Positions 8,000 through 15,594 of a stretch of DNA of 64,000 bases are shown one piece after another. A model generated the notes under the pieces. That model worked only from the letters and a program-made list of their open reading frames with translations. It searched no databases and had not been told where the DNA came from. Numbering within the stretch: position 1 is the stretch's first letter; every line of letters starts with the position of its first letter. This stretch comes from CAZNKU01 sp045545235 (GTDB lineage Bacteria > Bacillota > Clostridia > Monoglobales > Firm-18): contig JAZQAN010000056.1 in NCBI GenBank assembly GCA_045545235.1, positions 1 through 64,000 on the forward strand. The letters run 5' to 3'. The position numbers and the translations under genes were made by a program.

Positions 8000-8671
8000 A
8001 TGCCAAGTGCAAAGGTTTTAGAAGCTAAGAAAGCTCAGGTTGCTGAGGTTATCGAAGTTTTGAAGGAAGCGCAGACAGGTGTTCTAGTTGACTACCGTGG
8101 TTTGAACGTTGAAGAGGATACTGCTCTAAGAACATCACTTAGAGAAGCAAACGTAAAGTATTTCGTTATTAAGAATACACTTCTTCGTCTTGCTGCAAAG
8201 GAAGTTGGTCTAGAAGCTCTTGAAGAAGCACTTCACGGCCCAACAGCTATTGCTGTTTCATCAGAAGATGCAGTAGCACCGGCCAAGGTTCTTGCAGACT
8301 ATGCAAAGAAGAACGAAAAGCTTGAAATCAAAGCAGGTTTCATGGATGGCGCAGTTATGACTCTTGATGAAATCAAGACTCTTGCAGCAACACCAAACAT
8401 GGACACATTGATTGCAAAGATGATGGGCAGCTTGAACTCACCTATTTCTTCACTTGCAAGATTGCTTGCTACTATCGCTGATGGCGGCGAGGAAATAGCT
8501 GACCTAATCGCAAAGAAGGCAGGAGAAGAAGCTCCAGCAGCTGAAGAAGCTCCTGCAACAGAAGAGGCTCCAGCAGAGGAGGCTCCAGCGGCTGAAGAAG
8601 CTGCACCAGCTGAAGAAGCTCCAGCAGAGGAAGCTCCAGCAGCAGAAGAAACAGCAGAAGATGCTGAATAA
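8000..8671 (+). CDS. rplJ: 50S ribosomal protein L10 with long acidic Ala/Glu/Pro tail
   Basis: Residues 1-170 are a normal L10: N-terminal rRNA-binding domain with VLVDYRGLNVEEDTALR, then the helix that carries L7/L12 dimers (ISSLARLLATIADGG). L10 anchors the L7/L12 stalk that recruits translation GTPases. The family usually ends near residue 165-175. Here about 50 residues follow, made of EEAPA/AEEAP units and rich in Ala, Glu and Pro. The tail is in frame and the gene ends cleanly 40 bases before rplL, so a sequencing frameshift is unlikely. The tail's function is unknown. The ribosome site is AGGAGGTGA. Confidence 0.95.
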   Translation: MPSAKVLEAKKAQVAEVIEVLKEAQTGVLVDYRGLNVEEDTALRTSLREANVKYFVIKNTLLRLAAKEVGLEALEEALHGPTAIAVSSEDAVAPAKVLADYAKKNEKLEIKAGFMDGAVMTLDEIKTLAATPNMDTLIAKMMGSLNSPISSLARLLATIADGGEEIADLIAKKAGEEAPAAEEAPATEEAPAEEAPAAEEAAPAEEAPAEEAPAAEETAEDAE

Positions 8672-8711
8672 TTTAAAGAAATTTAGTTATATCTAATAGG
8701 AGGAAATTAAA

Positions 8712-9086
8712 ATGGCAGATTTGAATGCAATTCTTGATTCAATTAAGGAACTAAAGCTACTTGAAGTTGCAGAATTAGTAAAAATGATGGAAGAAGAGTT
8801 TGGCGTAAGCGCAGCTGCTCCTGTAATGGTTGCTGGTGCTGTAGCTGACGGCGGTGCTGCAGGCGGCGCTGAAAAGTCAGAATTCGACGTAGTACTTGCA
8901 GACGCAGGTGCTTCAAAGCTAGGCGTAATTAAGGTTGTTAGAGAACTTACAGGTCTTGGCCTTAAGGAAGCAAAGGCTCTTGTTGACGGTGCTCCTGGTA
9001 CAGTTAAGGAAGCTGTTGCTAAGGAAGAAGCTGAGTCAATGAAGGCTAAGCTTGAAGAAGCAGGCGCTAAGGTAGAATTGAAGTAA
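8712..9086 (+). CDS. rplL: 50S ribosomal protein L7/L12
   Basis: 124 residues: an N-terminal dimerisation helix pair (ILDSIKELKLLEVAELVKMMEEEFGV), an Ala/Gly hinge (about 35-55) and the globular C-terminal domain with KLGVIKVVRELTGLGLKEAKALVDGAP, which contacts elongation factors. The ribosome site is AGGAGG. It is usually made in excess over L10. No separate promoter is visible in the 40-base gap. Confidence 0.97.
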   Translation: MADLNAILDSIKELKLLEVAELVKMMEEEFGVSAAAPVMVAGAVADGGAAGGAEKSEFDVVLADAGASKLGVIKVVRELTGLGLKEAKALVDGAPGTVKEAVAKEEAESMKAKLEEAGAKVELK

Positions 9087-9127
9087 TTTTGCTCTGATTT
9101 CTTTTTATCAGTGTTAGGAGTATTATT

Positions 9128-9637
9128 ATGACAATAGATGTATCAACTATACTTAAGGAACTTGGCGGAAAGATAGATATTAACGGTGACGTTAAAATGT
9201 CTGATACTGATTTCCTTGGTGAGATGTATCACTTTGATGAACCTTTAAAGGTTTCAGGCTCAGTTTCAAACAATGGTAAATCTTTGATACTGAAAGCTAA
9301 TTGCAGTGGTCATATGACTACTCAGTGTGCGAGATGTATGAAGGATATCAGAGTTTTGGTTGATTTTGAAATTGACGAGAACTTAGTTCAGGACAATGAA
9401 GAAGTCAATGAGGACGATGATGTTATCTTGTTCAGTGAGCCGCAGATTGATATTGATGATATTGTTGCAGATTGCTTTCTTATGAACGTTGAAGGTAAGT
9501 ACCTTTGCAAAGAAGACTGTCAAGGTCTTTGTCAGCAGTGCGGTGCAGACCTTAACGAAGGAGAATGCGGTTGCAGTCAGGATAATATCGACCCGAGATG
9601 GGCGGCATTGGTAGATATCATGAATAAAGATAAATAA
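9128..9637 (+). CDS. yceD: DUF177/YceD family protein (23S rRNA accumulation protein)
   Basis: 169-residue YceD/DUF177 protein, normally encoded just before rpmF as here. E. coli YceD affects 23S rRNA levels, and the molecular role is not settled. The protein has the typical Cys pair CARCMK (about 63-68), an acidic middle (EEVNEDDDVILFSEP) and a Cys-rich C-terminus (CKEDCQGLCQQCGADL and CGC), which probably binds a metal. It sits between rplL and rpmF with short gaps and looks co-transcribed with both. Confidence 0.88.
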   Translation: MTIDVSTILKELGGKIDINGDVKMSDTDFLGEMYHFDEPLKVSGSVSNNGKSLILKANCSGHMTTQCARCMKDIRVLVDFEIDENLVQDNEEVNEDDDVILFSEPQIDIDDIVADCFLMNVEGKYLCKEDCQGLCQQCGADLNEGECGCSQDNIDPRWAALVDIMNKDK

Positions 9638-9670
9638 CAGACAGTCAGAGAGAATTATGGAGGTGTAATT

Positions 9671-9853
9671 ATGGCAGTACCTAAGGGTAAAGTTTCAAAA
9701 GCCAGAAGAAATAAAAGACGTGCCAACTGGAAGCTTTCTGTACCAAACATGGTAGAGTGTCCACAGTGCCACGAATTTAAGATGCCTCATAAAGTTTGTA
9801 AGTTCTGCGGATATTACAACGGCAAGGAAGTTATAAAAAAAGTTGAGGAATAA
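9671..9853 (+). CDS. rpmF: 50S ribosomal protein L32
   Basis: 60-residue L32 starting AVPKGKVSKARRNKRRANW, with two zinc-binding Cys pairs (CPQC near 30-33, CKFC near 43-46), so the zinc form. The ribosome site GGAGGTG precedes the ATG. It is the last gene before a strong terminator. Confidence 0.97.
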   Translation: MAVPKGKVSKARRNKRRANWKLSVPNMVECPQCHEFKMPHKVCKFCGYYNGKEVIKKVEE

Positions 9854-9870
9854 TTCCGGCTTATTACAAA

Positions 9871-9899
9871 GGAGAATGCAAAAGCATTCTCCTTTTTTT
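9871..9899 (+). terminator. Terminator after rpmF
   Basis: GGAGAATGC, AAAA loop, GCATTCTCC followed by T7. Confidence 0.95.
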
Positions 9900-9907
9900 G
9901 TTGCATT

Positions 9908-9938
9908 AAAAAAGACAGGATATTAAATCCTGTCTTTT
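9908..9938 (-). terminator. Terminator after typA
   Basis: AAAGACAGGA/TCCTGTCTTT hairpin. On the minus strand it is followed by a T run (complement of ATTAAAAAA at about 9904-9912). It lies just past the typA stop and converges with the rpmF terminator. Confidence 0.85.
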
Positions 9939-9945
9939 GCGTTTC

Positions 9946-11766
9946 TTATTTGTTTCTGTTTGCTGCCTTTGCACGAAGGCTTGTATTAAGAATTTTTTTT
10001 CTCATACGAAGGTTATTTGGTGTGACTTCAAGAAGTTCATCATCTGCGATAAAGTCAAGGCACTGTTCAAGTGACATATCCTTTGGCGGAACAAGCTTTA
10101 GAGCATCGTCTGAACCTGATGCACGAGTATTTGTTGCGTGCTTTTTCTTACATACGTTTACTGTCATATCCTCAAGTCTTGAGTTTTCACCGACAATCAT
10201 ACCCTCATAAACCTTAACACCTGCACCGATGAAAAGTTTACCTCTGTCCTGTGCATTGAACAAGCCGTAGGTTATAGATTCACCAGCTTCCCAGGCAACA
10301 AGAGAACCGCGTTCTCTCATCTGTATTTCACCCTTATAAGGCTCATATCCGTCAAGGTAGTGGTTCATAATACCCGTACCCTTTGTATCAGTCAAAAGTT
10401 CACTTCTGTAACCAACAAGCCCACGCGCAGGAATTTTAAATTCAAGACGTGTATACCCCTGGCTTACAGGTTGCATATTTGCCATTTCAGCTTTTCTGTT
10501 ACCCAGCTTTTCCATTACGGCACCTGTATATTCATCAGGTACGTCAACAACAAGATGTTCAATAGGTTCGTGCTGAACACCGTCAATTTCTTTAAACAAA
10601 ACCTGTGGTTTTGAAACCTGAAATTCAAAGCCTTCTCTTCTCATAGTTTCTATTAAAATTGAAAGGTGAAGTTCACCTCTGCCTGCAACCTCAAAGCTAT
10701 CTGCTGAATCTGTATCGGTAACACGAAGAGAAACATTTGTTTCAAGTTCTTTTTCAAGCCTGTCCTTTATGTGACGTGATGTTACAAAGTCGCCCTCCTG
10801 CCCTGCAAAAGGACTGTTGTTTACACTGAATGTCATTGAAAGTGTAGGCTCGTCAATTTCTGTAAACGGTAGTGGATCTATGCAATCAGGCGCACATACA
10901 GTTTCTCCAATTTCAATATTTGTAAGCCCTGCAATACACACGATGTCACCAACAGATGCAGTTTCAACCTCAACTCTTTTTAATCCCTCAAAAGTAAATA
11001 TCTTTGTAGCGCGTACATTTGTAGTTTTGCCATCTTTTTTGCATATCGTAATATTCTGCCCAATCTTAACAGAACCTCTGTGAATTCTGCCTACAGCAAT
11101 TCTGCCGATGTAATCATCATAGTCAATGTTTGATGCCAAAAATTGAAAAGCTCCGTCGGTATCACCTTCAGGTGCAGGCACCTGTTCAACTATCATATCA
11201 AGAAGAAGCTTCATATCTTCGGTTTTTGTATCAGGGTCAAGTGTTGCGTATCCATCACGTCCCGATGCAAAAATAGTAGGTGATTCCAACTGATCGTCAT
11301 TTGCATCAAGGTCAATAAACAAGTCAAGCACTTCATCAACAACCTCATAAGGTCTTGCATTAGGCTTGTCAAGTTTGTTTACAACTATAATAGGCTTTAG
11401 GTTTCTTGCAAGAGCCTTTTTAAGAACAAAACGCGTTTGTGGCATACAACCTTCAAAAGAGTCTACCAAAAGCAAAACTCCATCTACCATATCAAGAACA
11501 CGTTCAACCTCGCCGCCAAAATCCGCATGCCCGGGGGTATCAACAATATTTATTTTAATTCCGTTGTAATTAATTCCTGTGTTTTTAGAAAGAATTGTAA
11601 TACCTCTTTCTTTTTCAATATCGCCACTGTCCATAACACAAACGTCAACCTGTTCATTGTCACGGAATACACCGCTCTGCTGTAAAAGTGCATCAACAAG
11701 TGTAGTTTTACCATGGTCAACGTGAGCTATAATAGCTATATTTCTCAAGTTTTCAACCTTACTCAT
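9946..11766 (-). CDS. typA: GTP-binding translational protein TypA/BipA
   Basis: 606 residues, the normal TypA length. GTPase motifs are AHVDHGKTTL (P-loop, about 14-23), RGITI (G2), DTPGHADFGGEV (G3) and NKLDKP (G4). EF-G-like domains III and V and the TypA-specific C-terminus (GRGLVGYRSELLTDTKGTG region) follow. It binds the ribosome and is needed in many bacteria for assembly or stress and low-temperature growth. GAGGG lies about 10 bases before the ATG. Its promoter is back to back with that of tRNA-Gly. Confidence 0.97.
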   Translation of the reverse strand: MSKVENLRNIAIIAHVDHGKTTLVDALLQQSGVFRDNEQVDVCVMDSGDIEKERGITILSKNTGINYNGIKINIVDTPGHADFGGEVERVLDMVDGVLLLVDSFEGCMPQTRFVLKKALARNLKPIIVVNKLDKPNARPYEVVDEVLDLFIDLDANDDQLESPTIFASGRDGYATLDPDTKTEDMKLLLDMIVEQVPAPEGDTDGAFQFLASNIDYDDYIGRIAVGRIHRGSVKIGQNITICKKDGKTTNVRATKIFTFEGLKRVEVETASVGDIVCIAGLTNIEIGETVCAPDCIDPLPFTEIDEPTLSMTFSVNNSPFAGQEGDFVTSRHIKDRLEKELETNVSLRVTDTDSADSFEVAGRGELHLSILIETMRREGFEFQVSKPQVLFKEIDGVQHEPIEHLVVDVPDEYTGAVMEKLGNRKAEMANMQPVSQGYTRLEFKIPARGLVGYRSELLTDTKGTGIMNHYLDGYEPYKGEIQMRERGSLVAWEAGESITYGLFNAQDRGKLFIGAGVKVYEGMIVGENSRLEDMTVNVCKKKHATNTRASGSDDALKLVPPKDMSLEQCLDFIADDELLEVTPNNLRMRKKILNTSLRAKAANRNK

Positions 11767-11834
11767 TTTCTATATTCCCTCTTTCTTTAAGTCAAAAAAC
11801 CTCAATTTTACACAATACACCATTTAATCATATA

Positions 11835-11863
11835 ATTATATCATAAAAAAATTTGCTTTTCAA
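11835..11863 (-). promoter_or_regulatory. Promoter of typA
   Basis: On the minus strand TTGAAA (11858-11863) and TATAAT (11835-11840) are 17 bp apart. Its -35 box is only three bases from the -35 box of the divergent tRNA-Gly promoter. Confidence 0.8.
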
Positions 11864-11866
11864 CAC

Positions 11867-11895
11867 TTGACAAACAATTTTTTTTGGTATATAAT
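11867..11895 (+). promoter_or_regulatory. Promoter of tRNA-Gly
   Basis: TTGACA (11867-11872) and TATAAT (11890-11895), 17-bp spacer: a full consensus promoter ending 13 bases before the tRNA. Confidence 0.9.
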
Positions 11896-11908
11896 ACATC
11901 TTGCAGAT

Positions 11909-11983
11909 GCGGGAGTGGCTCAGTGGTAGAGCGTCACCTTGCCAAGGTGAACGTCGCGAGTTCGAATCTCGTCTTCCGCTCCA
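11909..11983 (+). tRNA. tRNA-Gly (anticodon GCC)
   Basis: The acceptor GCGGGAG pairs with CTTCCGC. The D arm has GCTCAGTGGTAGAGC. The anticodon stem TCACC/GGTGA holds loop TTGCCAA, anticodon GCC. The T arm is GCGAG-TTCGAAT-CTCGT. The CCA end is encoded. Confidence 0.98.
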
Positions 11984-11984
11984 G

Positions 11985-12013
11985 AAACCACACCGCAGGG
12001 TGTGGTTTTTTCT
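11985..12013 (+). terminator. Terminator after tRNA-Gly
   Basis: AAACCACAC/GTGTGGTTT with a six-base loop and T-rich tail, two bases after the CCA. It ends about 30 bases before the prsW-like start codon, and no new promoter fits in between. Confidence 0.85.
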
Positions 12014-12042
12014 GTTTATGTATAACAAAAAGGAGTTTTCTT

Positions 12043-12894
12043 ATGACAACATCACTATTAATTGCCGCCTTACTTCCTGCATTGGTACTTTGCATATATC
12101 TGTTTCGTAAAGACCGTGTAGAAAAAGAACCTATAGGTTTACTTTTAAAACTTTTACTTTTTGGTGCAATTTCGTGCCTGCCTGCAATTGTAGGTGAAGA
12201 AATATTTTTTTCTGTTATTGACGCCGCATTTGCAGATGCCTTCCGTCAAAACGATGCAGGTCAGGTTTATATGACAACAAAAGACTTTCATATGTATCAG
12301 TTTGCCCTTGCATTTATAGGTGTAGCACTTGTAGAGGAATTCTGCAAATGGATACTTCTTGTATGGGGTACAAAGAAAAACAGAAATTTCAACCATTTGT
12401 TTGACGGTGTAATTTATGCGGCATTTGTTTCGCTTGGTTTTGCCGCATTTGAAAACATAGGCTATGTTTTTAACAATGGCTTTTATGTAGCCGCCGCAAG
12501 AGCAGTACTTTCAGTTCCCGGTCATATGTTTTTTGGCATAATGATGGGTTATTATTACAGCTTCTGGCATATTACTGACCAGGCGGCAGCACTTGAGTCA
12601 CATTACATATCTTTAGGCAAAATATCCCTCAATGGCAATATATTTGATTCAACAAAAAACAAGTGGTTAAGCCTTGTTGTTCCAGTATTATTCCACGGTT
12701 TTTATGATTTTTGCTTATTTGTAGGTTCTCCTCTTACAACAGCTTTATTCTATATTTTTGTTATTTTTATGTATATATATTGCTTCAGAAAAATAAAACA
12801 AATGTCAATAAACGACTCTTCCACTATAAATTATGCAAAATCTATGCTTTTAAGAAAATATCCTGCACTATGGGATGATGTTACAAGTGAATAA
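12043..12894 (+). CDS. PrsW-family intramembrane protease
   Basis: 283 residues with about eight hydrophobic segments. PrsW motifs are visible: an EE pair after a membrane helix (FIGVALVEEFCKW, about 99-111), a FDGVIYAAFVSLGFAAFENIGY segment (about 126-147) and conserved His in VPGHMFFGIMMGYYYS and VLFHGFYDF. In Bacillus subtilis PrsW makes the first cut of the anti-sigma factor RsiW. Clostridial relatives act on other anti-sigma factors. The ATG at 12043 follows AAAAGGAG. A longer reading frame running back through the tRNA gene is an artefact. No anti-sigma factor gene is adjacent, so the substrate is unknown. Expression may depend on readthrough from the tRNA-Gly promoter. Confidence 0.87.
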   Translation: MTTSLLIAALLPALVLCIYLFRKDRVEKEPIGLLLKLLLFGAISCLPAIVGEEIFFSVIDAAFADAFRQNDAGQVYMTTKDFHMYQFALAFIGVALVEEFCKWILLVWGTKKNRNFNHLFDGVIYAAFVSLGFAAFENIGYVFNNGFYVAAARAVLSVPGHMFFGIMMGYYYSFWHITDQAAALESHYISLGKISLNGNIFDSTKNKWLSLVVPVLFHGFYDFCLFVGSPLTTALFYIFVIFMYIYCFRKIKQMSINDSSTINYAKSMLLRKYPALWDDVTSE

Positions 12895-12933
12895 AAAATC
12901 AGGGAATGTAAAAATTACATTCCCTGATTTTTT
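12894..12933. terminator. Bidirectional terminator between prsW-like gene and SLH operon
   Basis: AATCAGGGAATGTAA and its exact complement around AAA, with A and T runs on both sides, so it can stop transcription from either direction. Its arm AGGGAATGTAA belongs to a set of four related terminators in this window (others at 31843, 51953 and 54604). Confidence 0.93.
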
Positions 12934-15581
12934 TATTGCATATCTTTATAAACTACTATATATTTTACAACACCTGATCTCGACTGATAAACAACACGGT
13001 CGCCAATTGCAATGTCAGCCATTGTTCCGTCAGATACTTCAACACCTCTTGCCACTTCCTCAACTATCATAACATTTGCAGAAGAGCAAATAGCGCCTGT
13101 AAGCTTGAATATGTCACTTGTTGACAAAACACATTCTGCCTTTGTAGGAGCAACGCGTATCAGATTTTTATCATTAAAAGCTATAAAACCGGAATTCAGG
13201 TATAATGAATGAGTAGCATATGCCCCTGCTTTTGCAGAACCCTTAAATCCATTAAAGCCTTTATTATACTCATAAACTCGCTCGCCCTGACGAATAAGTC
13301 CGTTTTCACCTGCTGTAAGACGTACTGCATCACCCGGTTTTAATGATGTAACAGGAATTGTAGTGGCTGTTTTCAAACCACCGGCACCTATTATATAATC
13401 CTTGATTTCAAAAGACGCATCTGCCATTGCGGTTTGTTCCGCTCCGTTTACATAGTACTTAACGGCAAAACGCTCAACACCGTTACTATCTAACTTTTTG
13501 GAAATTGATTTTACAACCGCAAGCTTTGTATCATATGAAATAGCGGCATAGTCTGAATGTATTACACCAACATCCACAAAGCCCGTATATTTACTGAAAT
13601 GATACAAATCCCATTTGTAGGTTGTAGAAATAGAAACATCATCATTTGTTATAACAGCATATTTTTCTTCATCTTCCAAATCTGTAGGTATAACAAAAAT
13701 CAAAGTATTGTCATTAATAAATTCCTTACCGGAAAAATATGTACTGTCTGCAAGTGCCTTTGTGTTAGTCAATGACCCGTTGGAAATTTTATACGCATCC
13801 TGCATAGCAACAGTTTGTACAAAACCGTCTTCATCTTCTCCGAGATTTGTTTTTGGGAAGGTCATTGACGTAATTTCATTTTCATCATTCAACTTGTAAA
13901 ACACAACAGAATTTCTGAAATTACCGTTATTATAAAACACATCTGGCAAAGCAGTAAGTTTATTAATTCTGTACTTATTATCATCAATTTCAAACAATGT
14001 ATCAGCATAATAATATGCCAACTCACCATCCGAATTATAAATTCTTAATCTTAATTTCTTATCTATACCGTCTTTGAAAAATCCGTCCGCAAGATATCCG
14101 ATTAACTCACCGCTGTTTGTGTCAACAGTTTTTGTTGCATATACTCCTCTGCCGGCAAAATCAAGGTATATTGTAATGTTCTCTCCTGAAGAAATACCCT
14201 TAAGCAGCTTTGAAACTCCATTTGGTACATCTACAGAAAAACCATCTATTTTAACAACATAATCATCTTTTTCTTCCAATTTTCCGCTCAAAACAGAATT
14301 ACTGTATATAACATATATAAAATCATCATTTTCAACAACGCTTACTACATAGTCTTTTTTAATATCATCTGCTGTTTTCAGTTCACCGGCTGAATTGTAA
14401 ACAAATATTGCCTTTTCATTCTCTTCAGTTAAATCAACCTGCTTTTTATTTCCGACGGAACAAATTATTCCATCTTCAAAAATATTTGAAACAACAAAAG
14501 TATCATATACATTTACAAACACATAGTCGAATTTGTCATCGGCATCACCGTCTATAAAGCTTATATCAGCAAATTCGGCATTTGAAAAGCCAGTTGCATT
14601 ATAACCCATAACAACGTCACCGTTTTTGAAATATATTGCCTTTTCAGCAACATTAAGCTTTTTCGTAATGTCATCTGCCTGATAAGTAAACGTATTGCCG
14701 ACTTTTCTGCCGAAATCTTCTCTCTTTACTGTAACAACATTACTTTTTCCGGTAGATGCAATACTTACAACATTAAAATCATCATCATAAAATATGCTTA
14801 CTTCCTGACCTATAAAAAATCTGAATGACTCATCAAGAAGCTTTGAATTATAGCGGGTGTTGTCTATAATCACAGACCTTTCTGCAGATTTTTCCTTACC
14901 TGTAACATCCACATAACCGTTAGACTGCATAATACCTTTTGCAAAGTTAAGTCCAAACTTTTCATATGCATAAATTTTAGTTGATGTCTGGTAAGTATAG
15001 TAAATAGGATTAATGTATGAAAGCTTATTCATACCTATACGAAGCGCATTATAAAGCATAGCTGCACAACCTTCAGCGTTCAAAGGACTGTCTGTCGAAA
15101 CAATACCTGTATTATTCAATAGCCCTATATTTTTAGCTGTTGTGTAGTAACCCAACGAGTAATCACCGTGATGTTTTGCATATTCTGTGTAATTAAGTAC
15201 TCTTGCAATTACAGTCATTGCCTCAATGTATGTAATTGAATCCCCCGGTCTGAAATAGTTGTCACTTCCAATCATATATCCGTTTTTAGAACAATACATA
15301 ACAGCAGTACTGTAACTGTCTGTCTGCTTTATGTCATAGTACAGATTTTCAAAAGGAAGGTTTACTCCATCACCTGCAACAGCATAAATTGCCTGTGCAA
15401 ACAAACCGCGTGAAACACCATCCTCACCTTCTGTATCCAATGGCAATATGCCAAGATTTTTTATGTGCTGTAAAGCTTCTTTGCCATAGTTCTGAGAATC
15501 AGCCGATACGGTATTTATAAAGTTCATACAAGAAAAAATCATTATAAATACCAACATAATTGAAATTATCTTCTTTGTCAC
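12933..15581 (-). CDS. Exported surface protein with N-terminal SLH domains
   Basis: 882 residues. A signal peptide (IISIMLVFIMIFSCMNFINTVSA) is followed by two to three divergent SLH repeats (about 30-190; NGYMIGSDNYFRPGDSITYIEAMTVIARVL is the clearest), which bind secondary cell-wall polymer. The remaining ~690 residues are beta-rich repeats without a recognised enzyme motif (VDVTGKEKSAERSVIID, then many KINKLTALPDV-like strands). The start is taken as GTG at 15581, six bases after AAGGAGGTG. A GTG nine bases upstream overlaps that ribosome site. It is the last gene of the seven-gene glycan operon, 13 bases after the other SLH gene. A structural or glycan-holding surface role is likely but unproven. 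Confidence 0.8.
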   Translation of the reverse strand: MTKKIISIMLVFIMIFSCMNFINTVSADSQNYGKEALQHIKNLGILPLDTEGEDGVSRGLFAQAIYAVAGDGVNLPFENLYYDIKQTDSYSTAVMYCSKNGYMIGSDNYFRPGDSITYIEAMTVIARVLNYTEYAKHHGDYSLGYYTTAKNIGLLNNTGIVSTDSPLNAEGCAAMLYNALRIGMNKLSYINPIYYTYQTSTKIYAYEKFGLNFAKGIMQSNGYVDVTGKEKSAERSVIIDNTRYNSKLLDESFRFFIGQEVSIFYDDDFNVVSIASTGKSNVVTVKREDFGRKVGNTFTYQADDITKKLNVAEKAIYFKNGDVVMGYNATGFSNAEFADISFIDGDADDKFDYVFVNVYDTFVVSNIFEDGIICSVGNKKQVDLTEENEKAIFVYNSAGELKTADDIKKDYVVSVVENDDFIYVIYSNSVLSGKLEEKDDYVVKIDGFSVDVPNGVSKLLKGISSGENITIYLDFAGRGVYATKTVDTNSGELIGYLADGFFKDGIDKKLRLRIYNSDGELAYYYADTLFEIDDNKYRINKLTALPDVFYNNGNFRNSVVFYKLNDENEITSMTFPKTNLGEDEDGFVQTVAMQDAYKISNGSLTNTKALADSTYFSGKEFINDNTLIFVIPTDLEDEEKYAVITNDDVSISTTYKWDLYHFSKYTGFVDVGVIHSDYAAISYDTKLAVVKSISKKLDSNGVERFAVKYYVNGAEQTAMADASFEIKDYIIGAGGLKTATTIPVTSLKPGDAVRLTAGENGLIRQGERVYEYNKGFNGFKGSAKAGAYATHSLYLNSGFIAFNDKNLIRVAPTKAECVLSTSDIFKLTGAICSSANVMIVEEVARGVEVSDGTMADIAIGDRVVYQSRSGVVKYIVVYKDMQ

Positions 15582-15594
15582 TATTGCCACCTCC

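Noticed and set aside
8520..8668. Repeated GAAGAAGCTCCAGC units, possible repeat array
   Set aside because: In-frame coding repeats of the L10 tail, not an independent element.
11828..12110. Open frames on both strands through the tRNA-Gly gene
   Set aside because: They cross a complete tRNA and its terminator, and the tRNA explains the sequence.
15579..15590. Upstream GTG start for the SLH protein at 15590
   Set aside because: It overlaps the AAGGAGGTG ribosome site. The GTG at 15581 has correct spacing.
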